NCBI RefSeq assembly: GCF_001640025.1
Contig: NC_031672.1
Span: 3,596,001 to 3,660,000, forward strand
Reading direction: 5' to 3'
From: Sugiyamaella lignohabitans
Taxonomy: Eukaryota; Ascomycota; Dipodascomycetes; Dipodascales; Trichomonascaceae
DNA: 64,000 nucleotides
In this document: piece by piece, positions 42,036 through 53,469 of the stretch
Position numbering within the stretch: the stretch's first letter is position 1
Layout of the letters: each line of letters begins with the position of its first letter
Program-made: the position numbers and the translations under genes
The notes under the pieces: model-generated
Told to the model about the DNA's origin: nothing
The model's input: the letters and a program-made list of their open reading frames with translations, nothing else
The model's database searches: none

Positions 42036-44648
42036 ATGAGTTTGGCTAATTCCAGGCCCGTAGGGTCTACAGATGACCATGTCAGACCGCATGCCAAGAG
42101 CTTGAATGGTGATCTGTCGATATCGTCAACAACGCTGGTTCAAGACGATTCTTTCAAAGATATGAAACTTCAGTTACAGCAGCTTCTTCTGTCTACTGAC
42201 TTTGTCATTCAGTCAAAAGTTTCTGGAGTTGGTGCTGGTCGGAGACGGGTGGTTGGAACCCCGTCTGACGACTACCTCGAACAACTGGCTCCGATTATAA
42301 GAGACTCGATGAAAAAAGGCAATACATCTGAACTAGTAGACACGCTCGAAGGACTGCAGAGACTTAAAGATCGTGAAATAAACCAGATTTGTAGTGGAGA
42401 CCACAATGAATATATGGCATCAGTGGAGCAGCTATCCGAGGTTGCTCGAGACGCGAACTCTATGAAGGAAAAAGTCGCTATGATTGCAAATAATGTGTCA
42501 CAATCAGGAGTGAAACTGGCTCTGGCGAAAAAGAAATATTTAAAAACCCAGCAATGTCATGGCAATATCTCGTCTGCCATCGAGGCTGTAGAAGCGTGTT
42601 TATTAGTGTTGGAACTCACAAATAATGTCCACCAGTTGTTGAAAGAAAAGAGAAAATTCGCTGCTTTAAAGAGTTTGGATGACCTACGGAATATCCATTT
42701 AAAAGAAGTGTCGGATTTCGGATTTGCCCAGTTGGTCGAACGATCTCTTCCAGCACTCACAAAAATGGTCCGTACCAAGACCATAAGCGATACTGATCAA
42801 TGGCTCAGCGAGCTGAGTTCCAAAAGTCCGACTATCGGTAAAGACATATTTGAGCGGGTGTTGCAACAGAAACATGAATGGAAAAAGTATACCCAGAGTG
42901 CACCCCATTATCGCAAGTATAAATTCAATTCACCAGCGGAACTGTCGTTTCGAGAATCTCATGTCAATTATTTAACATCGGATGCTATAGAGATGGATTT
43001 TTCCATTCTGTACGAGTCGGTGCTGGTACATTCAAGTTTAGGGCTGTTGCCTCAATTCCAACGGCATTTCGAAACAGATCGTAAAATCCAGCGTGACTAT
43101 TTAGTACCAAACAGCCTGTCGCCATTTTCTGCTGATAATGCCGAACAGAGTCTGGACGAAGTGGCTAACATTTTCCATGCTGTGGCGGGATTCTGTATTA
43201 TAGACCGAATTATATCTCGCCGACTACCAACACTGAGACTATCACGAGAAGTCGACGATATATGGGAGTCGCTGAGCAACAAAATCGATACCATATTAAC
43301 GTCACATATTACGAAAATTAGGGACCCCGAGCTACTGCGTGGGTATAAGAGACTTCTTGGTACGCTGCTAAACGCGATGCAGACTTTTGGATTTGACACG
43401 TCCAAGGTTGAAGAAATTATTTTGAAATTGTTTAAATGGTATTCTAAAATGCTTGCTGACGATTTCGAAAAGCTATTTCTCCAGAACTTACAACGAGATG
43501 ATTACATGCCCATGGTTGTGGAGTCGCCTGAAATATACGACGAAATATGCCGTGTTGCATGGTATAAACCAGATCCTAATGACCGCAAGCGGCCATTTCC
43601 AAAACCAGTACCATTTTCAGAAATATACCCATTCTGCTGTACCGAAGTGCGTACTTTTGTGAACCACCATCAGTCGTTTCTAGATGAGCTTCAGCATGAT
43701 CCAGTTCAAATTGAAGACGTGTTGCAATCGTCGCTAGATGGTCTGCTGTCGAATGTGGTGTGCAAGACTTTTGAAGAGAGATTACAGTCTACGACGAGAG
43801 AGCAAATCGTTCAAATCCTGATCAATTTAGAATATTTCGAGTCTGCTTCTGTGGAATTAGAAAAGAAACTGGCCGGCGAAAGGATATCGGATAGACGAGG
43901 CAAGATCAGTCTGGAAGCCACGGCTGCATTCGCCAAGGCACGTAAGAAAGCAGAAGGACGTATTTTCGAGCTCCTCAATTCTGTTGTTGATAACTTCCTC
44001 GATCTTGCAGACTACGACTGGGGTACAACCGAGCTTACCGATCGACCGAGCTCGTATCTTGTGGATATGGCCAAGTTCCTCAAGACTATGGTTAACTCAT
44101 CGCTAGTTAACCTGCCCCGGTCCATCAAAAGTTTTGTATATTTTGACGCCTTCGATCATTTATCAAGCTCGCTATTACAGTTTTTGCTAGATTCTGGAGA
44201 GAATATCACTCTGGCTTCGGTTGCTAATTTCGATGTTGATGTCAAGTACCTCGACCAGTTTGTCAACGAGCTAGGAGCCGATGCCAATGATCTGAGTATA
44301 ACCACGACTGTAACCGAGTTACGCCAGAACGTGGATCTGTTGCTCAATGGTAGTATTGAAGACTATGTTGATCCTCTAATTCGTATGAAGAAATACGACA
44401 GAGTCAAACCGGAAAATGCCCAAGCACTATTTGCAAAGATCAGTCATGCCAAACAACAAGAGCAACTGGGTTCGGAAGGTGATAGTAGCACAACCACCAG
44501 CAACGGAAGACTCTCTCAGCTGTCTATCAGAGAATCTTTCTCGTCTGCATCAGCCAGTCTGTCACCAAAATTACCATCGCCATCCTCTTCAAAGCTCATG
44601 AAAATGTACCAAAAGGGCGTGGGCAAACTCAACGACAGAGTCAACTGA
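42036..44648 (+). CDS. SEC15: Exocyst subunit Sec15, 870 aa
   Basis: Aligns with yeast Sec15 over its length. There is an N-terminal coiled coil (about 120-200), then helical repeats containing KYKFNSPAELSFRES, PFSEIYPFCCTEVRTF, STTREQIVQILINLEYF and ATAAFAKARKKAE, each with a close S. cerevisiae counterpart. A Ser-rich tail follows (about 820-855). Sec15 links the vesicle Rab Sec4 to the exocyst at sites of polarised secretion. Single exon, from the ATG at 42036. A short upstream exon cannot be ruled out because an acceptor-like CTAAT...CAG lies just after the ATG. Confidence 0.93.
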   Translation: MSLANSRPVGSTDDHVRPHAKSLNGDLSISSTTLVQDDSFKDMKLQLQQLLLSTDFVIQSKVSGVGAGRRRVVGTPSDDYLEQLAPIIRDSMKKGNTSELVDTLEGLQRLKDREINQICSGDHNEYMASVEQLSEVARDANSMKEKVAMIANNVSQSGVKLALAKKKYLKTQQCHGNISSAIEAVEACLLVLELTNNVHQLLKEKRKFAALKSLDDLRNIHLKEVSDFGFAQLVERSLPALTKMVRTKTISDTDQWLSELSSKSPTIGKDIFERVLQQKHEWKKYTQSAPHYRKYKFNSPAELSFRESHVNYLTSDAIEMDFSILYESVLVHSSLGLLPQFQRHFETDRKIQRDYLVPNSLSPFSADNAEQSLDEVANIFHAVAGFCIIDRIISRRLPTLRLSREVDDIWESLSNKIDTILTSHITKIRDPELLRGYKRLLGTLLNAMQTFGFDTSKVEEIILKLFKWYSKMLADDFEKLFLQNLQRDDYMPMVVESPEIYDEICRVAWYKPDPNDRKRPFPKPVPFSEIYPFCCTEVRTFVNHHQSFLDELQHDPVQIEDVLQSSLDGLLSNVVCKTFEERLQSTTREQIVQILINLEYFESASVELEKKLAGERISDRRGKISLEATAAFAKARKKAEGRIFELLNSVVDNFLDLADYDWGTTELTDRPSSYLVDMAKFLKTMVNSSLVNLPRSIKSFVYFDAFDHLSSSLLQFLLDSGENITLASVANFDVDVKYLDQFVNELGADANDLSITTTVTELRQNVDLLLNGSIEDYVDPLIRMKKYDRVKPENAQALFAKISHAKQQEQLGSEGDSSTTTSNGRLSQLSIRESFSSASASLSPKLPSPSSSKLMKMYQKGVGKLNDRVN

Positions 44649-44747
44649 TATCTACACTCCATGCATCATCCCGTCATTTTTTATATTATATATACTCCGT
44701 TACTTTAACCTATTTACATGACCGTATGTTATTGACCAATCGATCTT

Positions 44748-45272
44748 TTATCCCCAGAACCAGCCCTTTCTTCCAGTCTGTGGCTTGCTCTCGGGTTGAA
44801 GTGCAGTCTCCGAGACGCTCTCATGTTTCTTCTTGAACGCCACAACTGCTTCGTCTAACGAATTCTCCAGATCTGAAACTTGTGCTACAAAGGCTGTTAG
44901 CCACTACTTTTCTTTCCACAATTGCCTCCGGCGGCTGGGGCTCTGCCCCAGACCCCGCTGCTCGCTTTGCTCGTTGCTTCAATCCCCTGGCAGGATTGAA
45001 AATCATGCAACTAGTTATAACGTCTGTAAGAGAGTACCAGCCAGAGGATGCATAAAACGACTAAACGAAGACTTACTTGTGAGTGTGGTTCTCTTCTCTT
45101 CGAGCTCCAGCTTTCGCTTCACAGCTTGTAAGCCGAAATATGTCACAAGAACTGTCAAAAAAACCTTAGAAAGAGGAATACCAAACATATCAAATAGAGA
45201 CGCACGGTGGTTTCTTTGGACAGAATAGCTCCTGGCCCACTTTTGAGCTGGACTTCGCATCGCTCGGAACAT
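44748..45272 (-). CDS. Small predicted mitochondrial membrane protein, 110 aa, spliced
   Basis: Two exons, 45077-45272 and 44748-44884, joined in phase 1 over a 192-base intron (44885-45076; donor GTAAGT, branch GGCTAAC, acceptor GTAG). The start MFRAMRSPAQKWARSYSVQ looks like a mitochondrial presequence. One transmembrane span follows (about 32-51). Then comes a charged coiled-coil segment spanning the splice junction (KRKLELEEKR, then VSDLENSLDEAVVAF), and a WFWG end. I do not recognise the family. The layout resembles small inner-membrane assembly proteins. The intron carries GC-rich repeat copy F. Both splice sites and the reading frame agree, which supports a real gene. Confidence 0.7.
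44923..44974. repeat. GC-rich hairpin repeat, copy F (single arm, intronic)
   Basis: A forward arm with a shortened outer module (CTCGCTTTGCTCG), inside the intron of the small membrane-protein gene and about 38 bases before the acceptor on the transcribed strand. A TTCAATCC/GGATTGAA inverted repeat flanks it on the right. Confidence 0.85.
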
Positions 45273-45605
45273 AGCGACTTATACTCTTTGATGTATATTT
45301 CAAGTATATTTCAATTACAGTCGATCTTGTGAAGTAGATAACATATTCGGGTAAGATCGGCAACTGTGGTTTTATAGTGAAGTATGGGTTTATATCGACC
45401 TCATTAAATTACATTTCCCCATCAGAAAAATTGGATTCCTTTATAGAAGTCTGATCGAACCTGACCGAAGCGTGAGAATGTCCGAGTTGTAATATGAATA
45501 ATAGAGTAATTGATGATATGATTCACTTTTGTTAACAATGTTCAGATGCCGCTCATCACTGTTAGCCTTCGCTAGTCATAGTACATTATATATTAAATAC
45601 AGCTC
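45273..45605. other. Spacer between small membrane-protein gene and BCK1 3' end
   Basis: AT-rich, no gene and no repeat copy seen. Confidence 0.5.
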
Positions 45606-48600
45606 CTAATGCTTAATTCTATCTCGTTTTTTACTATTAAATTTGATCATCTCTCCAAGTTTGGTCTCTTGGAATGAGAAATCGGGGTCTACCATACAGA
45701 AAACATGGTGCAATAGTCGTTGTGCAGTTGGTCTCTTTTCGGCGTCAATGGTGAAACACTGGTCGAGGAAGTCTTTACCCAAAGCACTTACAAACGGTTT
45801 TGTATCCTCTGGAATGGGTGGTGCTTGTCGTGATGTTCCCAATTTGTACATTGCTCCGATGGCTTCATCTGTAGACCATGGTCTTCGTCCAGCAAACATC
45901 TCTAATAGGACGCAGCCCAGAGACCACACATCTACTTTGGCACTATAACCTTGTCTAGCATTGTGAACAACGTTATGAACTACTTCTGGTGCCATCCAAA
46001 ATATAGTTCCTTGCATCGACATTTCCGCATCATTGGCGTATATATCACCTGAAGTGTTAGTAAATTCTAGTCTACAAATGTCCAAGCTTCGTACTTACGA
46101 CTCTTCTTTGAAATTCCAAAATCAGAGATCTTACAAACACCATCTACATCTAATAGGAGGTTATCAGCTTTGAGATCCTAAATGGTTAGTATTTGATAAT
46201 ATCATTGCGCAAGATGTCAAACCATAGAGAATTGCACATGAATCTCACAAATCCCATGGTACTCTTACTTACTCTATGAAGGATGCCTCGTGAGTGAAGG
46301 TATGAAAGTCCATCAAGAACCTGGTGAGTAAGGGATTTGATAATAGGTTCTTCGAACCTGCCATACATTCGCAAGCATCGTCCTACTGATCCACCAGGAA
46401 CATATTCAAGAAATAGGTTGTACACGTCAGGAAGAGCTTCAAACCCAAGATACTGCACAATATTGAGATGGTCCAGGTCTTTAAGAGTCTCAACTTCCGA
46501 GTGAAGCGCCCCAACAACCTCTTTCTGACGCTCGCTATCTTTATCACTTATACTTTGAGGAACTTCGACTTGCTTTACTGCCATCATTTCGCCTGTTGTC
46601 GCATTGAGCGCCAAATATACCTTGCCAAATGTGCCTTTTCCAATAAGCTCACCCTTGACCCATACAAACTGCTTGAATTCGCCCTTTTGATCACGAAGCG
46701 TACTGAGATTTCCATCACGAATCTCATTTGGCTTCATTTCAACCACTTTCTGGCCCCACATTTTGGTGCTCTTTCGACGTAATAGTGCGCCGCTGGTAGG
46801 GAGACCAGAAGCGTTTGCTGACGAGAATCGCTTTCGCGCTTCGCTAGCTTCTCGAGCTACAATACGCAGTGATTTCATTCTAGTTGGAACTCTTAATTTT
46901 GCTGCGGGGAATTTAGAGTTGGTGACAGTCGGGCCATTGTGAGCATCTGAAGTTATAGCCTCTGCCACAGACAGTTTACGTTCTGTATCTTGCTGAGTAG
47001 ATGCTGGTAGCGTGGTGGCAGCAGAAGCAGCAGCAGCAGCGGCAGTTGGTTTGGCTGCTCGTTGCTCTCTTATCTTTACAGGTTGTATCCTCCAAGGTTT
47101 ACTCTGATGAACAGGTGATTCCTTGGGCTCAGTTACTGGTGCAAGTCCGCCAGACGTCGTGAGTGTTGCATTCTCTGTCTCCACTGCTGAACTGGCAATG
47201 GGAGAAAGTGGATCATCATCAATAATTGGCTGATCCAAATCAGTATTTGGAAAGAATCGATCCATGTTATCGTACACAACTTCTGGTGGAGGTCGTACGG
47301 CCCATGAAGTTCCATATTCATCCACAATCCTTACTGGAGATGCTATAGTAGATGACGACTTATAAGGGGTGACTGGAGACAAAGCCGGGTGGCTAACTGG
47401 AGAGCTGGTGGTTTCGACATGAAGCTCTGGTTTAGGTTCAACCAATGTCGGTGGTTTCTTGGCCCACAAACCATCATCATCTGAAGAATCATCATCGTCG
47501 TCATCGTCAAAAGCAGGTGCTCCTTCAAAGGAAATCTCATTTTCCGCAAACTTTTCATCTGGACCCATTGACTTTTCAGTTGATGGGCCAAGAGGACTGG
47601 GACGGCCAAATTCTGGCATCTTAAATATGGGTACCATTGTCCCGTTGTCACTTGAACTGCTATTACTGTTCCCTTCATTGGGTGTTAGCATGGATGTGTT
47701 TACAGAAAGCGTACTAGGTGACCTAGAACCAGTCAGCGAATCAGATCCCTTTCTAACCGGTTTCCTAGCTACAGCGTTTTGCGAGGTATTACCCACATAT
47801 GGCATTGGAATGAGAGTCTCGCTCTGACCAGGACTATAAGTCTTAACAGATGTATTTGGAGGAACGTCCTTCGTATTGAGTGTGACTTTAGTGTTCGGAG
47901 GTGTAGAAGAAGCAGGTTTTGTAGCTGCTGACAAGCTTGATTGCGATGTTGGAGGAGGTGTACCAACACTAGTCTTGGCTTCTTTTGAAAGAGATGAACT
48001 ATTTTTCTTATCTACCGTGCCTTGTCTCTTTAAAGAGGTAACACTCTTTATAGACTGAGAACGAGTCAGACTCTTAATTGATTGCGATCTGCTGACTGGC
48101 GGTGGAGGCGGATCACGAAGTGCAACAAGATTGGACGACGCTTTACGTTCATATGGAGATGGCCTACGGTCGTCGAAATTAATCTCTCTCCTTGCTGGTC
48201 TGATAACCTTAAACGAATCATCAGAAGGTCGATATTGAGTTTTAGGAACACCAGTCTGCTGTTCATTCAAAGCTGTAGTAGTAGCAGTTCCAGTTGCAAC
48301 ACCGCCAGGATTAGTACCACCAGAATCGCCCTCATGAGGCACTAACCTGATAGTTGGAGCATTCGAGTCTGAAGAAACATGGATTTTAACTGGAGATTTG
48401 ACCTTCTCTTGCTGATTCTGTGTATTAATCTTGAAATAATCTGTATTAGCCGAGTTCCCGCCATCGTGTAACATATGCGACGGGGTATTGAGAAATTGGA
48501 AAGGCTCATTCTGAGGCGATAGATCGGATAGTGACAGGCTACTGGATGATTTGTGTGGATCTGAAAGAGAAGAAGATGTCGAGGACACAAACAGTTTTAT

Positions 48601-51564
48601 ACAATCTGACATCTGATGAGAATAAGAAGTATGTAAAACATCATGGAGCATAGAATCCTCAAGTGCCTGGCCCTTTTGACAGCCAAACTCCGTAAGATGG
48701 ACCACAATATTGTGAACATCCAGACCCAGCTCAGTAGCTACGACCGATTTCACCTTGGCAACTGACGACATGTCAGGTATTGATATTGCTGTAAACGTTT
48801 TGTTGTCTATAGTGGCGAGAATGGTCTGTTTTCCGAGCGACGGAACAGCTTCTTTCTGGGGGCGATACTTAGGGTCCAAGAAAATGAACTTATCAACTGC
48901 TTTGAATGGACTTGTCTTCTTCTGGACGGGAATATTGTACAAAGGAGACGTTGGCGAGTCAATACGCAAGTTGTCCCGGCTCTTGCTTCTATCGCGCATC
49001 CGAAACTTCTTGAACAATCCCCGATTCTTCCTATGTTCAGGTGGATCAAGAATATTAACCTTAACATCTCTGTTGATACCACCGTCTTCCGATTCTAACA
49101 GACTGGTGGTGCTGGTCGTTTGAGCCAGCAGGTTAATAAGCGATGACTCAGACGAGTTCGACTTATTATGACGCCGCAAAAAACCCGGTCGAAATGATGG
49201 CGATATTGGAGCCTATATGACTGGTTAGTACGTTCGTGGCTCTGCCTCCGGCGGCTGGGGCTCCGCCCCAGACCCCACTGCTCCTCTCACTCCGCTCGAG
49301 TAGGGCGTCGGCGGTCCCAACTGCGGAATACTTACTCCTTGGAATGTAGTTTTGGACCCACTTTCGAAGGTGGACATCGGTCGCTGCTTTGGCTGGGACA
49401 TTCTTGGGCGTGGCTGTACTGTCTCGTACGAGGCTTTCTGGTCGATAGGGTTCGAGATGATTCTTTCTAATGGAGAGGTCGTTAGAGTGTCTTCAGCTGC
49501 AAGCACAGGTCGTGGCTCGTCCAGTGAGTTCGAGATTCGTGGAAATTCTGTCACTGATGATGGTCGTCCAGTTCGTGGCGACAGTTCCGTTGGGGGTATC
49601 AGGGTATTATTCGTGTAAACATTATTTTCGTTAAAGTTAGTAATATTGTTAGGGTTACTGTCGTTAGAAGTTGTCGAGTTGGTGGATGCTGACTTGTCCA
49701 ATAGTTTTCGCAGGTTATGAATAAACCGCGATGGGCTGGTGTCGTATTCTTCGTTTCTCGTCGAAAAAGGTCCGAGTTCTTTTAGTTTCTGATAATTTAC
49801 AAGGGAAAGGAACTGGGCTCCCTGGATATTACGCGTGCGAAACGTGCTTATCCAGTCAGGGCCAAATTTATTGGCCTCTAACCATTGACAAACTCTTTCG
49901 TTGGTCCAGTCACTGGGCTCGTTTGCTCTCCATGACACAGCGGCTGGACTAACTACTATTGACTGTGATCGAACTTTCGTAGCTGGAGGTGTCTGAACAG
50001 GTATCTCGTTAGAAACAGACCCTATCGTGCTGATACTACCAGTTTCCAGCCTGCTGGCATGTGATGGCAAATAGTTGGGTAGCGCACTCGTAGAACTACC
50101 AGACCCTATGCTACCAACATTGCTATGGCTGGTGACGTCGGTATATGTAGTTAATGGAGCAGCAGGTGTTGGAGAATATGTCGTAATAGGCGATGGAGCA
50201 CCTTGATATCGTGTATACTTCAGTGGAGTCGACATTAGAGGAGAAGAGTTTGCTGAAGACATGATTCTCGAGCCAGGATGCCCACTAAGTGTCGAGCCGG
50301 CACCAGTATTGCCCCCAGTGCCAAACCCGCTGCCACTTCCAACTGGAGGTGAACTCATAGGAAATCCAGGACTGGACTCAAAACCACCACTGGCAGAGAT
50401 ATAATTCGAACTCGGTGAAGCCGTAACATCTGGTGAAGTGTTTGTATTTACTGGCTGGTTACCAGCTGACACTGATCGGGGGGTATATGGCAGATTAGGC
50501 TGTCTTGCTGATGGGTATACAGCTAAGTTGTTTACCATAGAAGAATTAGGATATACGTTTACAGACCCGTTTTTCCAGCCATGGCTACTTTGACGTTGTG
50601 GATATGGCATTGGAGACGAAAAGTTGCCTGGGTCAGACTGATGATGACCTCCACTGCCAACCAATGGTGAGCTATTAGCATTTGAATGGGCTGTATGGTA
50701 CGAAACTGGGCTATCTCCACCAGACAAAAATGACGAGTCTGCATTTGAACTACCATTGGCGTGAGCTTTGGCATAGTAATGAATATTGTTGTAACTGGCA
50801 CTGCTATGTAGAATTGGAGAGTTTCCACTCACAGCAGTCGTATTAGAATACAGATACGGAGATGATGGCAAATGTGCTGTAGCCATTGTTGGCCAACCGT
50901 TGCTGTTGTTACTAGTTGATCCAGGACTGGTACCACCAGAACCGCCAAGAGCTGCACTTCCACTTGTGCTACGAAGTCTGGACCCAACAGGTGGGTGACG
51001 GCTTTCACCATAAACATCTTTATTGCTATTAGCAACACCCGTAGTATTCACATGGTTAACAGAGCCAGTAGAACTAGCAGGAGTCCCAGTGCTATGAAGA
51101 CCAGGACCAATACCAGTAGTACCCGAGCCATTGACACTAGGAACACTTTCTGAACCAGTTGTAGAGTCAATAGGACCATTGCTAACTACAGCTACTGGTT
51201 CTGAGCTTGTGGATTTCTTTCCAACTTCACTGTGTCCTGTATTTGGTCCACTAAATTCACCATTGGCATGACTTCCAGCAGATCCGGTGCCAGATCCGGT
51301 ACCAGCTGTAGTGGCAGCTCCAGTACTGCTACCACCGCTACTGCCGGCACTACCACTTCCACCACCGCTCTTACGATGCGAGCGATGAATTCGAGGACGG
51401 GCCATAGCAGGATATGGGTCGTCAGCAGCCCCTGAGCGTACTGAACTAGTAACAGCTCTGAGATCAAAGTCAAAAGTACCAGTATCTGGGATGCCGAGTG
51501 CGTGACTCAAGTCAGAGGTGGGCACCTCATCTTCCTCGTACTCAGCTCGACTCAATCTCGGCAT
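45606..51564 (-). CDS. BCK1: MAPKKK Bck1 (cell-wall integrity pathway), 4 exons, about 1896 aa
   Basis: Exons are 49336-51564, 46273-49212, 46099-46177 and 45606-46048. All introns have GTAAGT donors and CTAAC-type branches, and all junctions keep frame. Domains: Gly/Ser/Asn-rich N-terminus; SAM-like domain (WTNERVCQWLEANKFG near residue 560); Ras-association/ubiquitin-like region in exon 2; a long Ser/Pro-rich linker; and a C-terminal kinase with GKGTFGKVYL, HRDLKADNLL formed across intron 2, DFGIS, and GTIFWMAPE. The kinase is very close to yeast Bck1 (TLKDLDHLNIVQYLGFE). Bck1 acts between Pkc1 and Mkk1/2. It is longer than the S. cerevisiae protein, mainly in low-complexity linkers. Confidence 0.93.
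49243..49310. repeat. GC-rich hairpin repeat, copy G (single arm, in BCK1 intron 1)
   Basis: A forward arm with a slightly degenerate outer module (CTCACTCCGCTCGAG) that fills about half of the 123-base BCK1 intron 1 (49213-49335), between the donor and the perfect TACTAAC branch site. If the intron is missed, the repeat is translated as a false GSGAEPQPPEA tail. Confidence 0.92.
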
Positions 51565-52270
51565 GATTTCGAGGGTTGTTTCTCAGATAAAAAAGCTACT
51601 CCAGTTATCAGTGAAACACGCTCATTTAACAAATCAATATTCCACTCTGAGACAAAATGTTTCTCGGTATAATTTTCTTTTTTCTTGGGTTCTTTCCCAC
51701 AATTCCTGTTGTATTCTATAGGCTTCTATCGAATCTTATTCAGTATTCAGATCGGTCCCATTCAGAGCACCTTACTCATGTGCATCAGCATGTGAATGCA
51801 CTATAGAACTCAATATTAGACTATGAGTCGTGATCCGATATCAGGCCCGTTTGCGACCGGTTGATTTTTACGCAGCTCAATCAGTCAGACCGATTCGGAT
51901 ACACCGACACACGTTTAAATCCGATGAATTTCGTAAAGACAACCAATTCTTGCTCGGTTGACTGGCTTCTCACGAACCTGATCTCGCGATGGTCCGCTAC
52001 TTCACGAGCAGCATGCGCGCGGCTACATGTTCAGGAAGAGCACTTCTCACTTCCAGCATTCGGCATCACAATTTTGGCCCCAAGGACTCTATTCAGACCT
52101 CATTTTCTATTCTCATAACTAAAACCTGTCCTCTGATACCCCTAGCAACTCCTGCTTCACAGGAGCAACGGGGTCTGGGGCGGAGCCCCAGCCGCCGGAG
52201 GCAAAACTCCCCCCCCCTCCCAGTACCCAGTCCGTCAAGAGCATGTACAATATATTATTTACAGGAAGCG
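51565..52270. other. BCK1 promoter / MRPL49 3' region with repeat copy H
   Basis: No gene. Repeat copy H (52149-52203) lies 67 bases beyond the MRPL49 stop. A poly-C stretch at about 52208-52217 follows it. Confidence 0.5.
52149..52203. repeat. GC-rich hairpin repeat, copy H (single reverse arm)
   Basis: A CTCCTGCTTCACAGGAG hairpin (closing pair lost by a G-to-A change) followed by a reverse arm ending GGAGGCA. It is close to the MRPL49 3' end. Confidence 0.9.
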
Positions 52271-53008
52271 TTAACCTTTAGTTGAGCCGTAGTCCTGGTT
52301 GACCCGGAGCTCAGAGATGCGGATGACAGTGAGCGCATTTTTGGCGACCACGTGGCGGACATGCCTTCTGCGTCGTTTGGATTTGCTGAACACCGAGCGC
52401 TTGACCCGGGTGCTCTCGACAACAACACCTTTGATTGAGAAGACATTCGAATCGATGCGTGGGTTGCCGGTCAATGTGTAGTCGCGAGAGCCAATAACCG
52501 AGACCTGGTCGAAATTCAGCACGTCGCCCACTTTGGCCTCGCTCAGTGATACTGGGAGTAGGATATTATCGCCTTCAGTGACCAGAAATTTCCGGTCGTA
52601 CATGTGAATTGTGGCATATAAAGCTGAGGCCTCTTTCAACGGCGTGATATCTGCTGGCTTGGTGTATCTGAATCGTCTTTTCACAAGCGCTTCTGACGAC
52701 AGCACTAGAGGCGAGATGCCAGTCTCGATTCCGCCTGTCTGTTGTGTAAATTGTTCGAGCTCTTCAGTCGTTTCCTGCTGATTCTCATGCTGTTGTGATT
52801 CCGGCCAGCTAACATTCGAGCCGGCACTCGTCCTAGTACTAGTTCCAAGACCATTCTGAACACCAGCTGATCTGGTGAACAGCGACGCTGGACTCGACGA
52901 AAATGCGAATTTTTGGGCCTTTAACAAACTTCCAGAACTAACCCCCGCAGGCTGTCGCACCAGCAGTGCGTTGGCCGACCCCGCTAATCGCGTCAGTCTC
53001 GAGATCAT
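52271..53008 (-). CDS. MRPL49: Mitochondrial ribosomal protein bL21m, 245 aa
   Basis: The C-terminal 115 residues match bL21/MRPL49: YATIHMYDRKFLVTEGD, VGDVLNFDQVSVIGSRDY and a basic KSKRRRRHVRH segment that contacts rRNA. The N-terminal half is a mitochondrial presequence (MISRLTRLAGSANALLVRQ) plus a Gln/Glu/Ser-rich linker. It is a component of the large subunit of the mitochondrial ribosome. Single exon, ATG at 53008. Confidence 0.93.
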   Translation of the reverse strand: MISRLTRLAGSANALLVRQPAGVSSGSLLKAQKFAFSSSPASLFTRSAGVQNGLGTSTRTSAGSNVSWPESQQHENQQETTEELEQFTQQTGGIETGISPLVLSSEALVKRRFRYTKPADITPLKEASALYATIHMYDRKFLVTEGDNILLPVSLSEAKVGDVLNFDQVSVIGSRDYTLTGNPRIDSNVFSIKGVVVESTRVKRSVFSKSKRRRRHVRHVVAKNALTVIRISELRVNQDYGSTKG

Positions 53009-53469
53009 CTTTTATTTCCGGCAAAGTCTGCTCTGGATCTCACTCTCAAACCACTCGGTTCACGCACTTCCTGAATTTTTCAGTCCCTGAAATTTCACAC
53101 CTGCAGCAGGGTAAATTCATCACGTGACCAGTTGGAGGGGAGGGGGTCACGGGAGGGTGATGGGACTCCGCCACAGGCCTCCGCTGCTCTTCTCGCTTCA
53201 CTCGAGTCGGTTCCAGCGACGGTCCTAGCCATCTCCTGCGAAGCAGGAGCTACGGGGTCTGGGGCGGAGCCCCAGCCCGCCGGAGGCAAGTTCACTTCGG
53301 ACCGGCGGGCCATGGGCCGCATAAGTGGCCGTTTTTGGTTGTGAAGCGGGTGGCTACGGTTAGAAAAAGTAGCGGTCAGGGGAGAGTTGGTTTACGGATT
53401 GATTTTGGTTTGAAACTGGTTTTCTGTTGATTTACCGGATTTTTGGTGAGAAACAAGAAACAGTCGAGA
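53009..53469. other. Divergent promoter MRPL49 / FZO1 with repeat copy I
   Basis: A short divergent promoter, roughly 130 bases of which are occupied by repeat copy I. No gene. Confidence 0.5.
53159..53288. repeat. GC-rich hairpin repeat, copy I (left arm degenerate)
   Basis: The left arm is eroded (GGGACTCCGCCACAGG), but the CTCGAGTCG module, the ACGGTCC centre, the CTCCTGCGAAGCAGGAG hairpin and the right arm are clear. The organisation and centre match copies C and E, so this is an older copy of the same subfamily. Confidence 0.88.
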
